Positions 41,626 to 50,795 of a stretch of 64,000 nucleotides of DNA are shown here, in pieces. Every line of letters begins with the position of its first letter. The first letter of the stretch is position 1. The stretch covers positions 372,001 through 436,000 of the forward strand of contig NZ_CP096205.1 of NCBI RefSeq assembly GCF_023195775.1, in the 5' to 3' direction. This DNA is from Flavobacterium azooxidireducens (GTDB lineage: Bacteria > Bacteroidota > Bacteroidia > Flavobacteriales > Flavobacteriaceae). Made by a program: the position numbers and the translations under genes. The notes below the pieces were generated by a model. The model had not been told where the DNA came from and did no database searches. It saw only the letters and a program-made list of their open reading frames with translations.

Positions 41626-41713
41626 TGTCATTTCGACGATAGGAGAAATCACATATCATTAAACAAAGATTATGTTACCTACTTTATGTGATTTCTCCTC
41701 CGTCGAAATGACA
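41626..41713. repeat. Long inverted repeat (GTCATTTCGACG family)
   Basis: TGTCATTTCGACGATAGGAG... (41626-41654) and its near complement (41686-41713) form a 28-bp stem with one bulge and a 31-nt loop. Sequences with the same GTCATTTCGACG...GAGAAATCAC wording are common between genes in Bacteroidota. It lies between convergent transcripts. Confidence 0.75.
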
Positions 41714-41734
41714 GACCCTCGTATTATTACAAAC

Positions 41735-41762
41735 AAAAAAAGGACAACTCTCGTCATCCTTT
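41735..41762 (-). terminator. Terminator of icmF
   Basis: On the minus strand GGATGAC/GTTGTCC with G-U wobbles closes a GAGA tetraloop, extended by A-T pairs and followed by a T-run. It has the same build as the terminator at 27701-27736. Confidence 0.8.
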
Positions 41763-41782
41763 TAAAATCATATAAAATTAAA

Positions 41783-44700
41783 TTACATATTCCTTCTATA
41801 CTGCCCACCCACTTCAAACAACGCACTCGTAATTTGACCCAGCGAACAATATTTGGTGGCTTCCATCAAACGTTCAAAAATGTTTTGGTTGTTGATGGCG
41901 GCTTCTTGTAAACCATTTAATTGTTCGTTCACTTTTTGCTCGTGCAATTGGTGTAGGGTTTCTAAGGTTTTAATTTGAAATTGTTTTTCGTCTTCGGTGG
42001 CACGAATTACTTCTCTTGGCACAACCGTTGGCGAACCTTTTGAACTTAAAAACGTATTTACACCAATGATTGGGAAATCGCCATTGTGTTTCAAGGTTTC
42101 ATAATACAACGATTCTTCTTGAATTTTAGAACGTTGGTACATTGTTTCCATTGCACCTAAAACGCCACCACGTTCTGTGATGCGGTCGAATTCTTGTAAG
42201 ACCGCTTCTTCCACTAAATCGGTTAATTCTTCGATGATGAACGAACCTTGAATGGGGTTTTCGTTTTTGGCTAAACCTAATTCTTTGTTGATAATCAATT
42301 GGATTGCCATTGCACGACGAACGGATTCTTCGGTTGGTGTGGTGATGGCTTCGTCATACGCATTCGTGTGCAACGAGTTACAGTTGTCGTAAATGGCATA
42401 CAAGGCTTGAAGCGTGGTTCGGATGTCATTGAAATCAATTTCCTGAGCGTGCAACGAACGTCCGGACGTTTGAATATGGTATTTCAACATCTGAGCTCTT
42501 TCGTTTGCTCCGTATTTATTTTTTAAGGCTTTTGCCCAAATTTTTCTTGCCACACGACCAATCACGGCATATTCCGGATCGATTCCGTTGGAGAAAAAGA
42601 AGGATAAATTGGGTCCGAAATCGTTGATATTCATTCCGCGACTCAAATAATATTCCACGTAAGTGAAACCATTGGCCAACGTAAATGCTAATTGCGTGAT
42701 TGGGTTTGCCCCTGCTTCTGCAATATGATAACCCGAAATGGAAACCGAATAGAAATTACGCACATTCTTTTTAATGAAATATTCCTGCACGTCGCCCATC
42801 AATCGAAGAGCGAATTCGGTGGAGAAAATACAGGTGTTTTGTGCCTGATCTTCTTTTAGAATATCGGCTTGAACGGTTCCGCGAACTTGGGCTAAGGTTT
42901 TAATTTTAATGTCTTGGTACACGTCTTGCGGAAGCACTTGGTCTCCGGTTACGCCTAACAACATCAATCCTAAACCGTTGTTTCCTTTTGGAAGTTCGCC
43001 GTTGTAGGTTGGACGAACGAAACCATTTTTCTTATAGATTTCGTTGATTTTTTCTTCCACCTCAACTTGTAAATTATTTTCGATAATGTATTTTTCGCAA
43101 TTCTGGTCGATGGCAGCATTCATAAAAAAGCCAAGCAACATCGGAGCCGGACCGTTGATGGTCATACTCACAGACGTTAGCGGATGACTTAAATCGAAAC
43201 CGGAATATAATTTTTTGGCATCGTCTAAACAGCAAATGGAAACCCCAGCATTTCCGATTTTTCCGTAAATATCCGGACGTAAATCGGGGTCGTTACCGTA
43301 TAAAGTTACCGAGTCAAACGCCGTTGATAAACGTTTGGCGGGTAAACCTGCACTCACATAGTGAAAACGTTTGTTGGTTCGCTCCGGTCCGCCTTCTCCG
43401 GCAAACATTCTGGATGGATCTTCGCCTTCTCGTTTGAACGGATAAAGTCCGGATGCAAAAGGGAATTCTCCGGGAACATTTTCCTGTAAATTCCATTTTA
43501 AAATATCGCCCCACGCTTGATATTTTGGCAACGCTACTTTTGGTATTTGCGAATGCGAAAGTGATTCGGTGTGCGTTTGAATTTTGATTTCTTTGTCGCG
43601 AACTTTGAACGAATAAATCGGGTTTTTGTATTTATTTACTTTTTCGTCCCACGTTAAAATGATTTCCCAATTGAATGGGTCGAGGTTCATTTTTACACGG
43701 TCGAATTCTTTGGTTAATAAACTTAAAAATTCTTTATTGGTTGTGGATGCTGCGTTTTGAAGTTCTTCTTCGTTGATACCGAATTTAGTTAAACCTAATT
43801 TATTGATATGCCCAACTGATTCGATGGTTTTATAAATTCCGTATAATTTTTGAGCGACATCTACTTGTGATAAAACGGTTTCGTCATACTTGCGGTTATT
43901 CTCTGAAATTTCAGAAAGGTAACGTGTTCTGTGTGGCGGAATGACGAAAATTTTCTCGCTCATTTCACGCGTGATTTCGAAGGTAGATTTTAAATCCGCT
44001 TCTGTTTTTTCGACGATTTTGTCCATCACTTTTTTGTAAAGTGTGTTCATTCCCGGGTCATTGAATTGCGAAGCAATTGTTCCGAAAACGGGTAGCGAAT
44101 CTAAATCGGCATCCCAAAGATTATGATTGCGTTGGTATTGTTTTTTCACGTCACGAAGAGCATCAAGTGAACCTCTTTTATCGAATTTGTTGATAGCGAC
44201 TAAATCGGCAAAATCAAGCATATCGATTTTTTCCAATTGGGTAGCGGCACCGAATTCAGGTGTCATCACGTATAATGAAACATCGGAATGTTCGATGATT
44301 TCGGTATCACTTTGACCAATTCCGGAGGTTTCGAGGATAATGATGTCGTATTTTGCTGCTTTCAGCACTTGAATCGCTTCGGCAACATATTTTGATAATG
44401 CTAAATTGGATTGACGTGTAGCCAACGAACGCATATAAACGCGAGGATTATTGATAGCGTTCATTCGGATTCTGTCGCCCAACAAAGCTCCGCCTGTTTT
44501 TCTTTTGGATGGATCTACGGAAATTAAACCAATTGTTTTTTCAGGGAAATCGATTAGAAAACGACGAACTAATTCATCTACTAACGATGATTTTCCTGCT
44601 CCACCGGTTCCTGTAATTCCGAGAACAGGAATTTTGGAGGTTTCATTTTCTTTGTGAATACTGTCTAACGTTTCTTTAGCAATATCCGGAAAATTCTCTG

Positions 44701-45217
44701 CTGCAGAAATTACGCGAGCGATTGAACGTGGATTTTTTTTGTATAATTCTTTGGCTTCTCCATTCAAATTATCGCCAATTGGGTAATCGGATTGTTGAAC
44801 CAAATCATTAATCATTCCTTGTAATCCCATTGCTCGACCGTCATCGGGAGAATAAATTCTCGTGATTCCGTAATCGTGAAGGTCTTTGATTTCTTCAGGA
44901 AGGATTACGCCTCCTCCACCGCCAAATATTTTGATGTGACCGGCTCCTTTTTCTTTGAGCAAATCGTGCATGTATTTGAAATATTCGTTGTGACCACCTT
45001 GATAGGATGTCATCGCAATTGCATTGGCATCTTCTTGAATAGCAGTGTTTACGACTTCTTCTACGCTTCTGTCGTGGCCAAGGTGAATAACTTCTACACC
45101 GGTGGCTTGAATGATACGACGCATAATATTGATGGCTGCATCGTGTCCGTCGAAAAGGGATGCGGCTGTTACAATTCTTACTTTATTTTTAGGAATATAA
45201 GGAGTTGCTTGTTCCAT
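41783..45217 (-). CDS. icmF: Fused isobutyryl-CoA mutase (IcmF)
   Basis: This 1144-residue three-part enzyme interconverts isobutyryl-CoA and n-butyryl-CoA (and often isovaleryl/pivalyl-CoA) with adenosylcobalamin. A B12-binding domain (1-150; DGHDAA with ligand H25, [15 protein letters not shown]) precedes a MeaI GTPase domain (about 195-410; Walker A GTGGAGKS 203-210, NKFDKRGS) and the mutase barrel (about 560-1144). F618 (in NKRFHYVS) and Q793 (in DQAQNTC) stand where methylmalonyl-CoA mutase has Tyr89 and Arg207, so the substrate is a monocarboxylic acyl-CoA. It supports branched-chain fatty acid metabolism. Confidence 0.93.
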   Translation of the reverse strand: MEQATPYIPKNKVRIVTAASLFDGHDAAINIMRRIIQATGVEVIHLGHDRSVEEVVNTAIQEDANAIAMTSYQGGHNEYFKYMHDLLKEKGAGHIKIFGGGGGVILPEEIKDLHDYGITRIYSPDDGRAMGLQGMINDLVQQSDYPIGDNLNGEAKELYKKNPRSIARVISAAENFPDIAKETLDSIHKENETSKIPVLGITGTGGAGKSSLVDELVRRFLIDFPEKTIGLISVDPSKRKTGGALLGDRIRMNAINNPRVYMRSLATRQSNLALSKYVAEAIQVLKAAKYDIIILETSGIGQSDTEIIEHSDVSLYVMTPEFGAATQLEKIDMLDFADLVAINKFDKRGSLDALRDVKKQYQRNHNLWDADLDSLPVFGTIASQFNDPGMNTLYKKVMDKIVEKTEADLKSTFEITREMSEKIFVIPPHRTRYLSEISENNRKYDETVLSQVDVAQKLYGIYKTIESVGHINKLGLTKFGINEEELQNAASTTNKEFLSLLTKEFDRVKMNLDPFNWEIILTWDEKVNKYKNPIYSFKVRDKEIKIQTHTESLSHSQIPKVALPKYQAWGDILKWNLQENVPGEFPFASGLYPFKREGEDPSRMFAGEGGPERTNKRFHYVSAGLPAKRLSTAFDSVTLYGNDPDLRPDIYGKIGNAGVSICCLDDAKKLYSGFDLSHPLTSVSMTINGPAPMLLGFFMNAAIDQNCEKYIIENNLQVEVEEKINEIYKKNGFVRPTYNGELPKGNNGLGLMLLGVTGDQVLPQDVYQDIKIKTLAQVRGTVQADILKEDQAQNTCIFSTEFALRLMGDVQEYFIKKNVRNFYSVSISGYHIAEAGANPITQLAFTLANGFTYVEYYLSRGMNINDFGPNLSFFFSNGIDPEYAVIGRVARKIWAKALKNKYGANERAQMLKYHIQTSGRSLHAQEIDFNDIRTTLQALYAIYDNCNSLHTNAYDEAITTPTEESVRRAMAIQLIINKELGLAKNENPIQGSFIIEELTDLVEEAVLQEFDRITERGGVLGAMETMYQRSKIQEESLYYETLKHNGDFPIIGVNTFLSSKGSPTVVPREVIRATEDEKQFQIKTLETLHQLHEQKVNEQLNGLQEAAINNQNIFERLMEATKYCSLGQITSALFEVGGQYRRNM

Positions 45218-45287
45218 TGATAAAAAAATGATGTTTTTGAGGGTGCAATTTACGGAATTAATAAAAATAATTTAGTTTTTGTTTGAA

Positions 45288-45315
45288 GTTTCAGGTTTCA
45301 GGTTTCAAGTTTCAA
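45288..45315. repeat. Heptamer array (GTTTCAG/GTTTCAA)
   Basis: Four contiguous 7-bp units between icmF and the IS element. The inverse array CTTGAAACCT lies on the other side at 46918-46948. Confidence 0.75.
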
Positions 45316-45514
45316 GTCTAACGGTGATTTTTGAAACTTTTAATTGGAACACGGATTGAACGGATTAGCTGAAGCTAAACGCGGATTTTGATAGATTTTG
45401 ATAGCTTCGCTATGTGGGATCCCGATAGATTCTGTGTTGATTTCCAAAATAAAATCTAAATTTTTATTAGTTTTGTTTTTCAAGACAGTCTCTGAACTAG
45501 TCTCTATAGCGTGT

Positions 45515-46555
45515 TTAAACCATTTGTGTTTGCACGCTATTTTTTGTTATATATTCTTTATCGTAAACTGTTTCATTTTTGAATAAAATATAGATTAGTT
45601 CGAGTAACTTTCTTTGAACTGCTACCAAAGCTTTCATTTTAATACCGTGTTTAGACACTAATCTTGCGTAAACACTTTTAAAATTTTCATCCCATTTTAC
45701 AGCACTTAATGCTGGTAAATGCAATGATTTTCTTAAAAACCTATTTCCTTTCTTGGATATTCTTGGCTTCCCCTTTACTGAGGTTCCTGATTGCTTTTCT
45801 TTTACATCCAGTCCTGCATAACTAGTTAGCTGAGATTTGTTTCTTATTAATTCAAAACCGTTTGTTTCCGCTAAAACTGTCACTGCGGTTAATTCACCAA
45901 CACCAGGTATTGATGTAACTCTTTTGATGATATTGGACACTTGAAGATCAGCTTTTGTAATTTCGTTGATTTCTTTTTTTATTTCTTTTTCTTGTAAATT
46001 CAATAATACTATTCTCTTTTTCATCCTATCAAGACTTCGTTCATTTGGCATAGCTTCTACACTTTCAGCATGTATTTGGTTTTTAATATTACTCCTCTCT
46101 TGAACAATTTGCTCTCTTTCACGGGTAAGCTGTTGTAGCTCCCTGTAAATGCTTTTAGGCTTTGTCCATCGATCTAATTTTCGCTCTAATCCAAATTGTG
46201 CAATTGCTTGCGAACAACTCTTATCGGTTACTGTTTTTTGTTCTAAGGTTCGTATGTAATTACTAATCTTATTGGGTAATACAATACTTACCTCACAACC
46301 GTTATCGACTAAATGATATGCAAACTTTTGATGATAAACTCCGGTTGCTTCCATAACGTAACGTATGGGAAGCTCTTTATCTATTTGCTTATTTACCCAT
46401 TCAACCAATGATTTAATTCCAGAATCACTGTTTTTAAAAACTTTGTAACTAAATAACTCAATGTTGAAATCTTCATATATACGGCCTAAAGTAATGACTA
46501 ATTCCTTTTGAGCAACATCAATTCCTGCGACTTGTTTTAATAATTTTTTAATCAT
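45515..46555 (-). CDS. IS110-family transposase (DEDD recombinase)
   Basis: This 346-residue protein has an N-terminal RuvC-like DEDD domain (GIDVAQKELV with D13, YVMEATGVYH, LEQKTVTDKSCSQAIAQFG) and a coiled-coil middle (QQLTREREQIVQERSNIKNQ). The C-terminal transposase_20-type domain (SIPGVGELTAVTVLAE, LTSYAGLDVKEKQSGTSVKG, ISKKGNRFLRKSL) contains the serine used for strand transfer. IS110 enzymes are guided to target and donor DNA by a bridge RNA from the element's noncoding end. The frame is intact and full length, so the element may be active. A few C-terminal codons extend past the usual end of the domain. Confidence 0.95.
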   Translation of the reverse strand: MIKKLLKQVAGIDVAQKELVITLGRIYEDFNIELFSYKVFKNSDSGIKSLVEWVNKQIDKELPIRYVMEATGVYHQKFAYHLVDNGCEVSIVLPNKISNYIRTLEQKTVTDKSCSQAIAQFGLERKLDRWTKPKSIYRELQQLTREREQIVQERSNIKNQIHAESVEAMPNERSLDRMKKRIVLLNLQEKEIKKEINEITKADLQVSNIIKRVTSIPGVGELTAVTVLAETNGFELIRNKSQLTSYAGLDVKEKQSGTSVKGKPRISKKGNRFLRKSLHLPALSAVKWDENFKSVYARLVSKHGIKMKALVAVQRKLLELIYILFKNETVYDKEYITKNSVQTQMV

Positions 46556-46801
46556 TTTTTTAATATTAGTAATTGATAAAGTGATGTATCTTCCTTCGTC
46601 TTTTCTCCTAGTTGGATATTCAAGATATTAAGCAATACTCAATTCTTTACATTCTGTTCAAACTCTAAAAGATAAAAAAGAAAGAGGTAATATCTATCGA
46701 ACAATATACTTCAAGAGTTATTTAGCCATCGGTATACTCTCTTTCTTTTCACTTTATTTCTTCAAATTTATAATATCAACTTTATTTTGCAAACATAGGA
46801 G
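46556..46801 (-). ncRNA. Candidate IS110 bridge-RNA region
   Basis: The 246-bp noncoding end 5' of the transposase is where IS110-group bridge RNAs are encoded. On the minus strand it contains CGATAG (complement of 46694-46699) and CCGATGGC (complement of 46725-46732), both close to the target half CCCGATAG. These are candidates for the target-guide loop. The pairing is suggestive only. Confidence 0.45.
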
Positions 46802-46917
46802 CTATCGGGACGGATTCATTTGGCTAACAATTTCATTAATTTGAACACTGAGACTTTTTTTTGCCACGAAGAAAAAAAGGCACAAAGTTTATGAAACTGA
46901 AAAATGGACGCATCAAC

Positions 46918-46948
46918 TTGAAACCTGAAACTTGAAACCTGAAACTTC
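46918..46948. repeat. Heptamer array (GAAACCT/GAAACTT)
   Basis: About four alternating 7-bp units directly before interspersed-repeat copy C. Confidence 0.75.
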
Positions 46949-46960
46949 TTTTTACCACTG

Positions 46961-47110
46961 CTCCCCTAGCCCCGATAGAAGTGGAAAGCCTTGTGCAGGA
47001 TTGTTGTATTTTTTCTTGGCGAAAAAGAGCGACCTTGGGAGCTACTTTTTTGCCTTAGAAAAAAACAACAAGACAAACAAGCTTGGAATGGAAAGCGGGA
47101 ATAGCTTCTT
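46961..47110 (+). repeat. Interspersed flavobacterial repeat (copy C)
   Basis: 150 bp from CTCCCCTAGCCCCGATAGAAG to GGAAAGCGGGAATAGCTTCTT. It is homologous at both ends and in the TTTTTCTTGGCG...GCGACC centre to copy B. The rest of 46802-47180 holds no gene. Confidence 0.7.
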
Positions 47111-47180
47111 AAAAAAAACTAATTACTGATGGAAAAGGCATGGTAATTGCTTATTTTTGAAACATTAAATTATATCAAGT

Positions 47181-47891
47181 ATGAAAAAAACGATTTTACT
47201 TTTATGTGCCTTTACTTTTTTTGGCTGTGCTGAGATGCAGCAAATTGCCGCTCAACTTCCTCAAACCGGCGGTATCCTTGGGAATGCCGACATTGCCAAC
47301 GGGTTGAAAGAAGCCTTGAACAACGGAATTGACAAACAGGTTTCGAAATTGACGAAAACGGACGGTTTTTATAGAAATGAAGCGGTGAAAATTTTGTTGC
47401 CTGATGAGTTGAAGATGGTGGATTCAAGGCTACGTGCAATGGGTTTATCGAGCTTGGCCGATGAAGGTTTGAAAGTGTTAAACCGTGCTGCGGAAGATGC
47501 TGTGAAAGAAGCGACTCCGATTTTTGTGGATGCTGTGAAGCAAATGACGTTTAATGACGCAAAGAATATTTTGATGGGAAATCAAACGGCGGCGACTTCG
47601 TATTTGCAGAATTCGACTTCGACGGCGTTATATGGAAAATTTAATCCGGTGATTAAAAATTCCTTTAGCAAAGTGGGTGCTGATAAGGTTTGGGAGAATA
47701 TCATTACGCGTTACAATTCGATTCCGTTGGTGAAAAAAGTGAATCCTGATTTGACGGATTATACTACTACAAAAGCAATGGAAGGCGTTTTTAAAATGGT
47801 TGCTGTAGAAGAAAAAGAGATTAGAACAAATTTAAGTGCGAGAAGTTCTGATTTGTTGAAGAGGGTTTTTGCGATGCAGGATAATAAGTAA
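47181..47891 (+). CDS. DUF4197 lipoprotein
   Basis: This 236-residue protein has a lipoprotein signal (ILLLCAFTFFGC, C16) and the DUF4197 body: GILGNADIANGLKEALNNGI, DGFYRNEAVKILLPDEL, AAEDAVKEATPIFVDAVKQM, DAKNILMGNQTAATSYLQ and TTKAMEGVFKMVAVEEKEIR. It is all-helical and anchored in the outer or inner membrane on the periplasmic side. No enzymatic role is known. It is probably a single-gene transcript, ending at a GC-rich hairpin 11 bp downstream. Confidence 0.9.
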   Translation: MKKTILLLCAFTFFGCAEMQQIAAQLPQTGGILGNADIANGLKEALNNGIDKQVSKLTKTDGFYRNEAVKILLPDELKMVDSRLRAMGLSSLADEGLKVLNRAAEDAVKEATPIFVDAVKQMTFNDAKNILMGNQTAATSYLQNSTSTALYGKFNPVIKNSFSKVGADKVWENIITRYNSIPLVKKVNPDLTDYTTTKAMEGVFKMVAVEEKEIRTNLSARSSDLLKRVFAMQDNK

Positions 47892-47901
47892 CCTCCCCCC
47901 G

Positions 47902-47920
47902 CCCCCTCTAAACGAGGGGG
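47902..47920 (+). terminator. GC-rich hairpin after the DUF4197 gene
   Basis: CCCCCTC (47902-47908) and GAGGGGG (47914-47920) close a TAAAC loop. There is no T-tract. CCCCCTC...GAGGGGG hairpins of this wording recur between Bacteroidota genes. Confidence 0.5.
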
Positions 47921-48121
47921 AGACGAGACGTGAAAATTTATGCAAGATTTGAATTTCTTACTTTGTTGTTATAGGATGGGTGATGGGTTTTCTGACAGAG
48001 CTAAAAATTTAATAATCAATAACATATATATAACAAATGCTTAACACAACGTACTGATTTTTCTGCCGATATTTGCAGTATAAATTTAAGGTTTGTTTGG
48101 TTAGAGTTAGTTAGTAAAAAG

Positions 48122-48152
48122 AAAGTCAGTGATTGAGACCGCTGACTTTTTT
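48122..48152 (+). terminator. Plus-strand terminator without an assigned gene
   Basis: A 10-bp stem AAAGTCAGTG/CGCTGACTTT (48122-48131 with 48140-48149) has one U-G pair that only works on the plus strand, followed by TTTTTTT. It could end the DUF4197 transcript or a short RNA starting in 48030-48070. Confidence 0.6.
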
Positions 48153-48937
48153 TATGCTTTAGACTGAACGAAAGAAATGACAGCCGAATTAAATTGAAGC
48201 GGTTGCTCAACATTTACTACGTGTCCGCAATTTTCTATCACAAATAACTCTGCCGTTTTATAGTGTTTTTCAACGACTTGACGCACGGATGGCAAAAACA
48301 TATAGTCTTCTTGGCCCATGACATAAAGGGTTGGAATATTGATTTCGACTTGACGAAACCAGCGAAGAACCGGATTTATTTCGGCGGTTAATTTAAACCA
48401 TTTGATGAATTCTTTTTGGTATAATTTTTTTGCTTCGTTAATGAAAAGTAATCGAGATTGTTTGTGATTTTTCTTTGGCATAATCACAAAGGCGAAAAAA
48501 CGATAGAGTACTAAATAGGGTAAAACGTATTTGAAAATATTTCCGAGTTTCATTAAAATCTGTGAGCGGAAATTCATTTTTAATATTGCTCCGCCCATGA
48601 TCATCGATTTTACTCGGGTGGGATGCATTTCTGCCAATTGTCTGATAACGATGGTTCCGAGCGAAATGCCGACAAAATGAGAAGATTCTATTTTTAAATG
48701 ATCGATTACTTCGTAAACATCTTGGGCAATGGATTTGAACGTATATTTTTGTTTGAATCCGTTTTTGAGGTTTGGTTTTGATTCGCCGTGACCTCTTAAA
48801 TCAAGTAATAAAACATTAAAGTGTTTTTGAAATTCTCTGATTTGCTTGAACCAAATAGACGAACTTCCGCCGGCACCATGCACGAAAGTAACCCACTCTG
48901 AAGAAGTTTCGTTTTTGTATGTTGTGTAGAAAATCAA
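48152..48937 (-). CDS. Alpha/beta hydrolase
   Basis: This 261-residue protein has TFVHGAGGSSSIW (oxyanion loop, 17-29), DLRGHGES, nucleophile elbow GISLGT (S92), YVMGQEDYMFLP (acid) and ENCGHVVNVEQP (histidine). It lacks a signal peptide. It has a basic surface stretch between the core and the cap domain (RFFAFVIMPKKNHKQSR) that could touch a membrane. The substrate is unknown. It is not close in sequence to the hydrolase at 37782, so the two are not recent duplicates. Confidence 0.86.
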   Translation of the reverse strand: MIFYTTYKNETSSEWVTFVHGAGGSSSIWFKQIREFQKHFNVLLLDLRGHGESKPNLKNGFKQKYTFKSIAQDVYEVIDHLKIESSHFVGISLGTIVIRQLAEMHPTRVKSMIMGGAILKMNFRSQILMKLGNIFKYVLPYLVLYRFFAFVIMPKKNHKQSRLLFINEAKKLYQKEFIKWFKLTAEINPVLRWFRQVEINIPTLYVMGQEDYMFLPSVRQVVEKHYKTAELFVIENCGHVVNVEQPLQFNSAVISFVQSKA

Positions 48938-49016
48938 AGTTTTTTACAAATGTAACATTTTTACATAAATTTTGAATCTTAACAAATCATAATGAAAATA
49001 TAATAATTTGATAATG

Positions 49017-49024
49017 TATCTTTG
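49017..49024 (+). promoter_or_regulatory. -7 box for the 51-aa ORF
   Basis: TATCTTTG fits TAnnTTTG, 20 bp before the ATG at 49045. Confidence 0.5.
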
Positions 49025-49044
49025 CAAAATAAAATTTCACCCCA

Positions 49045-49200
49045 ATGAAAGGCGTTTTTAAAGAAAATAAAGATTTAAAGTTTTTGAAAGAAGAATTTTC
49101 AAACTTTTTGAAAAAGAAAAAGCAACCTATTGCTGAAAAACCGGAAAATGTTCAAGCTGAAAAGAAAGAAACGTTGGTTTTAGAAGAAGTTGAACTATAA
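49045..49200 (+). CDS. Small charged protein (51 aa)
   Basis: The ORF MKGVFKENKDLKFLKEEFSN... is Lys/Glu-rich with an amphipathic N-terminal helix and a disordered-looking tail (EKPENVQAEKKE). It has a -7 box and lies in the gap between two divergently placed genes. Its last codons overlap the tail of the convergent BtuF-like gene by 6 bp. I do not recognise it. The promoter and the codon use make it likely real. Confidence 0.5.
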   Translation: MKGVFKENKDLKFLKEEFSNFLKKKKQPIAEKPENVQAEKKETLVLEEVEL

Positions 49201-49983
49201 TTTTTCGTGTAACGTTTTAAAGTAATCGAAAGCTTTTAGTATTCGGCTTCCGTACCAAGAAAAACTTTCTCCATCCACTTGGATAATTTTTACATTTGAA
49301 GTGAATTTTCCAATTTGATCTTCATGACTTTGATTGAATGGATAGGGTTCTGAAGACAATAAAATTAAATCGACTTCACTGTTTTTAATTTCATTCTCAT
49401 TCATTTCCGGATAGCGAGGCTTGTTACAGGCGTTTTGAAAATTGTTTAGCTTTAACATGGCATCAATAAACGTATCTTCTCCTGCTACCATATAGGGTTT
49501 TGCCCAAATAAAATAAAGTGCTTTTTTGATTGGTTTATCAACCATAAAAAACTGAAAATCATTGTAAGCCAAACTTATTTTTGAAATCCATTGCTTCGCT
49601 TCTTCTTGTTTATTGAACAACTGACCAAAGTCGTCAATCATTTTGAGATTGTCTTCTACCGACTTAATATCTGTGACAATAACGGGACAAATTTGACTTA
49701 ATTCATCTACAATTGCTTTTGTGTTTTCCTCTTTGTTGGCAATTATTACGTCTGGATTGAGTTCTTTAATTTTAGTAAAGTCTACAATTTTAGTTCCGCC
49801 AATTATTCTTTTTGTTTTTTTTAAGTGGATGGGATGAACGCAAAATTTTGTGATTCCCACCATTGAATCTTCTAAACCCAAATCATATAGAAGTTCAGTT
49901 TGTGAGGGAACGAGAGAAACGATTCGTTTGGGCGAAGTTTCAAATTGATGAAGATTATCAAGTTGGTCTTTTATTTGTATCAT
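49195..49983 (-). CDS. BtuF-like metal/cobalamin receptor without signal peptide
   Basis: This 262-residue protein has the helical-backbone metal receptor fold of BtuF/FhuD-type binding proteins. KRIVSLVPSQTELLYDLGL and GITKFCVHP form lobe 1, VIANKEENTKAIVDEL and ALYFIWAKPYMVAGEDTFID the linker helix and lobe 2, and DLILLSSEPYPF the binding cleft. Family members deliver cobalamin, haem or siderophores to an ABC importer. Unusually, the start has no signal peptide (MIQIKDQLDNLHQF), and no importer is nearby. It is the last gene of a four- or five-gene minus-strand run and overlaps the MORN gene by 4 bp. Confidence 0.8.
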   Translation of the reverse strand: MIQIKDQLDNLHQFETSPKRIVSLVPSQTELLYDLGLEDSMVGITKFCVHPIHLKKTKRIIGGTKIVDFTKIKELNPDVIIANKEENTKAIVDELSQICPVIVTDIKSVEDNLKMIDDFGQLFNKQEEAKQWISKISLAYNDFQFFMVDKPIKKALYFIWAKPYMVAGEDTFIDAMLKLNNFQNACNKPRYPEMNENEIKNSEVDLILLSSEPYPFNQSHEDQIGKFTSNVKIIQVDGESFSWYGSRILKAFDYFKTLHEKL

Positions 49984-50795
49984 CTCACTAATTCATCATT
50001 TTCCCAAATTCCTTCTTTTTTTAGTTTTCCGTTCTTTTTAAACAGCTTTCCCTCCCCATGACGTTGATCATTTTTCCAAAAACCTTTGTACACTTCGCCA
50101 TTTTTCCAATGATATTCTCCGTATCCGTCTCTTTTATCATTTTTAAATTCACCTTCATAATGTTCGTTGTCTTTCCAAGTAAAAATTCCTTTTCCGTGAC
50201 GGAAATTATTTTGCCAATATCCTTTATAAATACTTCCTGTTTCAAAAATCCCAACTCCAAAACCTTCTGCATTTCCGTTTTTAGTTTGTCCGATGTATTG
50301 AAATTTTTTACCTTTTGAACTGGTTAAATTCAAAATTCCACTTGCCATCTGAAGCTCGTTTAACTTGGATTTTGCCACTTCTAAATCATTTTTCGTTTTT
50401 TCTAAATCACTTATTGCAACTTTATCATAGGCAATTATTGTATCATGTACCGTCTTTTCTCTTTGACTCAAAATGATTTTTGGCGACGTATTATTGGATT
50501 TATTTTGTAACAATTCAACTGTATTTATCCAAAGTGAATCTGACATTGGAATTGACTTAACTATTGTATTTGCTTCTTGTTCAAAACCTTCTAAATATAA
50601 ATGAGTAGCTTGGAAGTATTTTTTATATGTTTCTAAAGAATCTATTTTGAGCGTATAATTCTCTTTTAATTCTTTTAACTCATTAGATTGCTTTTCTATT
50701 TTATAATTATATAATAAGTAGAAGCACAATCCTGTTAGAAAAATACTGCTTAGAAGTAAAATATAATTTTTTCTTTTAGTCATATTAATTTCCAT
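49980..50795 (-). CDS. MORN-repeat membrane protein
   Basis: This 271-residue protein has one membrane segment (about 10-28, YILLLSSIFLTGLCFYLLY), a coiled-coil stretch (about 30-70 and 120-145), and then five MORN-type repeats from about 175. Examples are YKGYWQNNFRHGKGIFTW, YEGEFKNDKRDGYGEYHW and YKGFWKNDQRHGEGKLF. MORN units form an elongated beta-sheet that binds lipids or proteins. It is a bitopic protein with the repeats probably in the periplasm. It overlaps both neighbours by 1-4 bp, so it belongs to the DUF2490-MORN-BtuF-like operon. Confidence 0.85.
   Translation of the reverse strand: MEINMTKRKNYILLLSSIFLTGLCFYLLYNYKIEKQSNELKELKENYTLKIDSLETYKKYFQATHLYLEGFEQEANTIVKSIPMSDSLWINTVELLQNKSNNTSPKIILSQREKTVHDTIIAYDKVAISDLEKTKNDLEVAKSKLNELQMASGILNLTSSKGKKFQYIGQTKNGNAEGFGVGIFETGSIYKGYWQNNFRHGKGIFTWKDNEHYEGEFKNDKRDGYGEYHWKNGEVYKGFWKNDQRHGEGKLFKKNGKLKKEGIWENDELVR

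Larger units (their letters stand above)
45429..46801 (-). mobile_element. IS110-family insertion sequence (1373 bp)
   Basis: The boundaries are inferred from a split palindrome. TCCCGATAG ends at 45428 and CTATCGGGA begins at 46802, and joining them gives the 18-bp palindrome TCCCGATAGCTATCGGGA. On the transposase strand each junction carries CT, the core dinucleotide known for IS110 recombination, and no target duplication or terminal repeat is needed. The 5' noncoding end (246 bp) is longer than the 3' end (86 bp), as in the IS110 rather than the IS1111 group. Confidence 0.8.
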
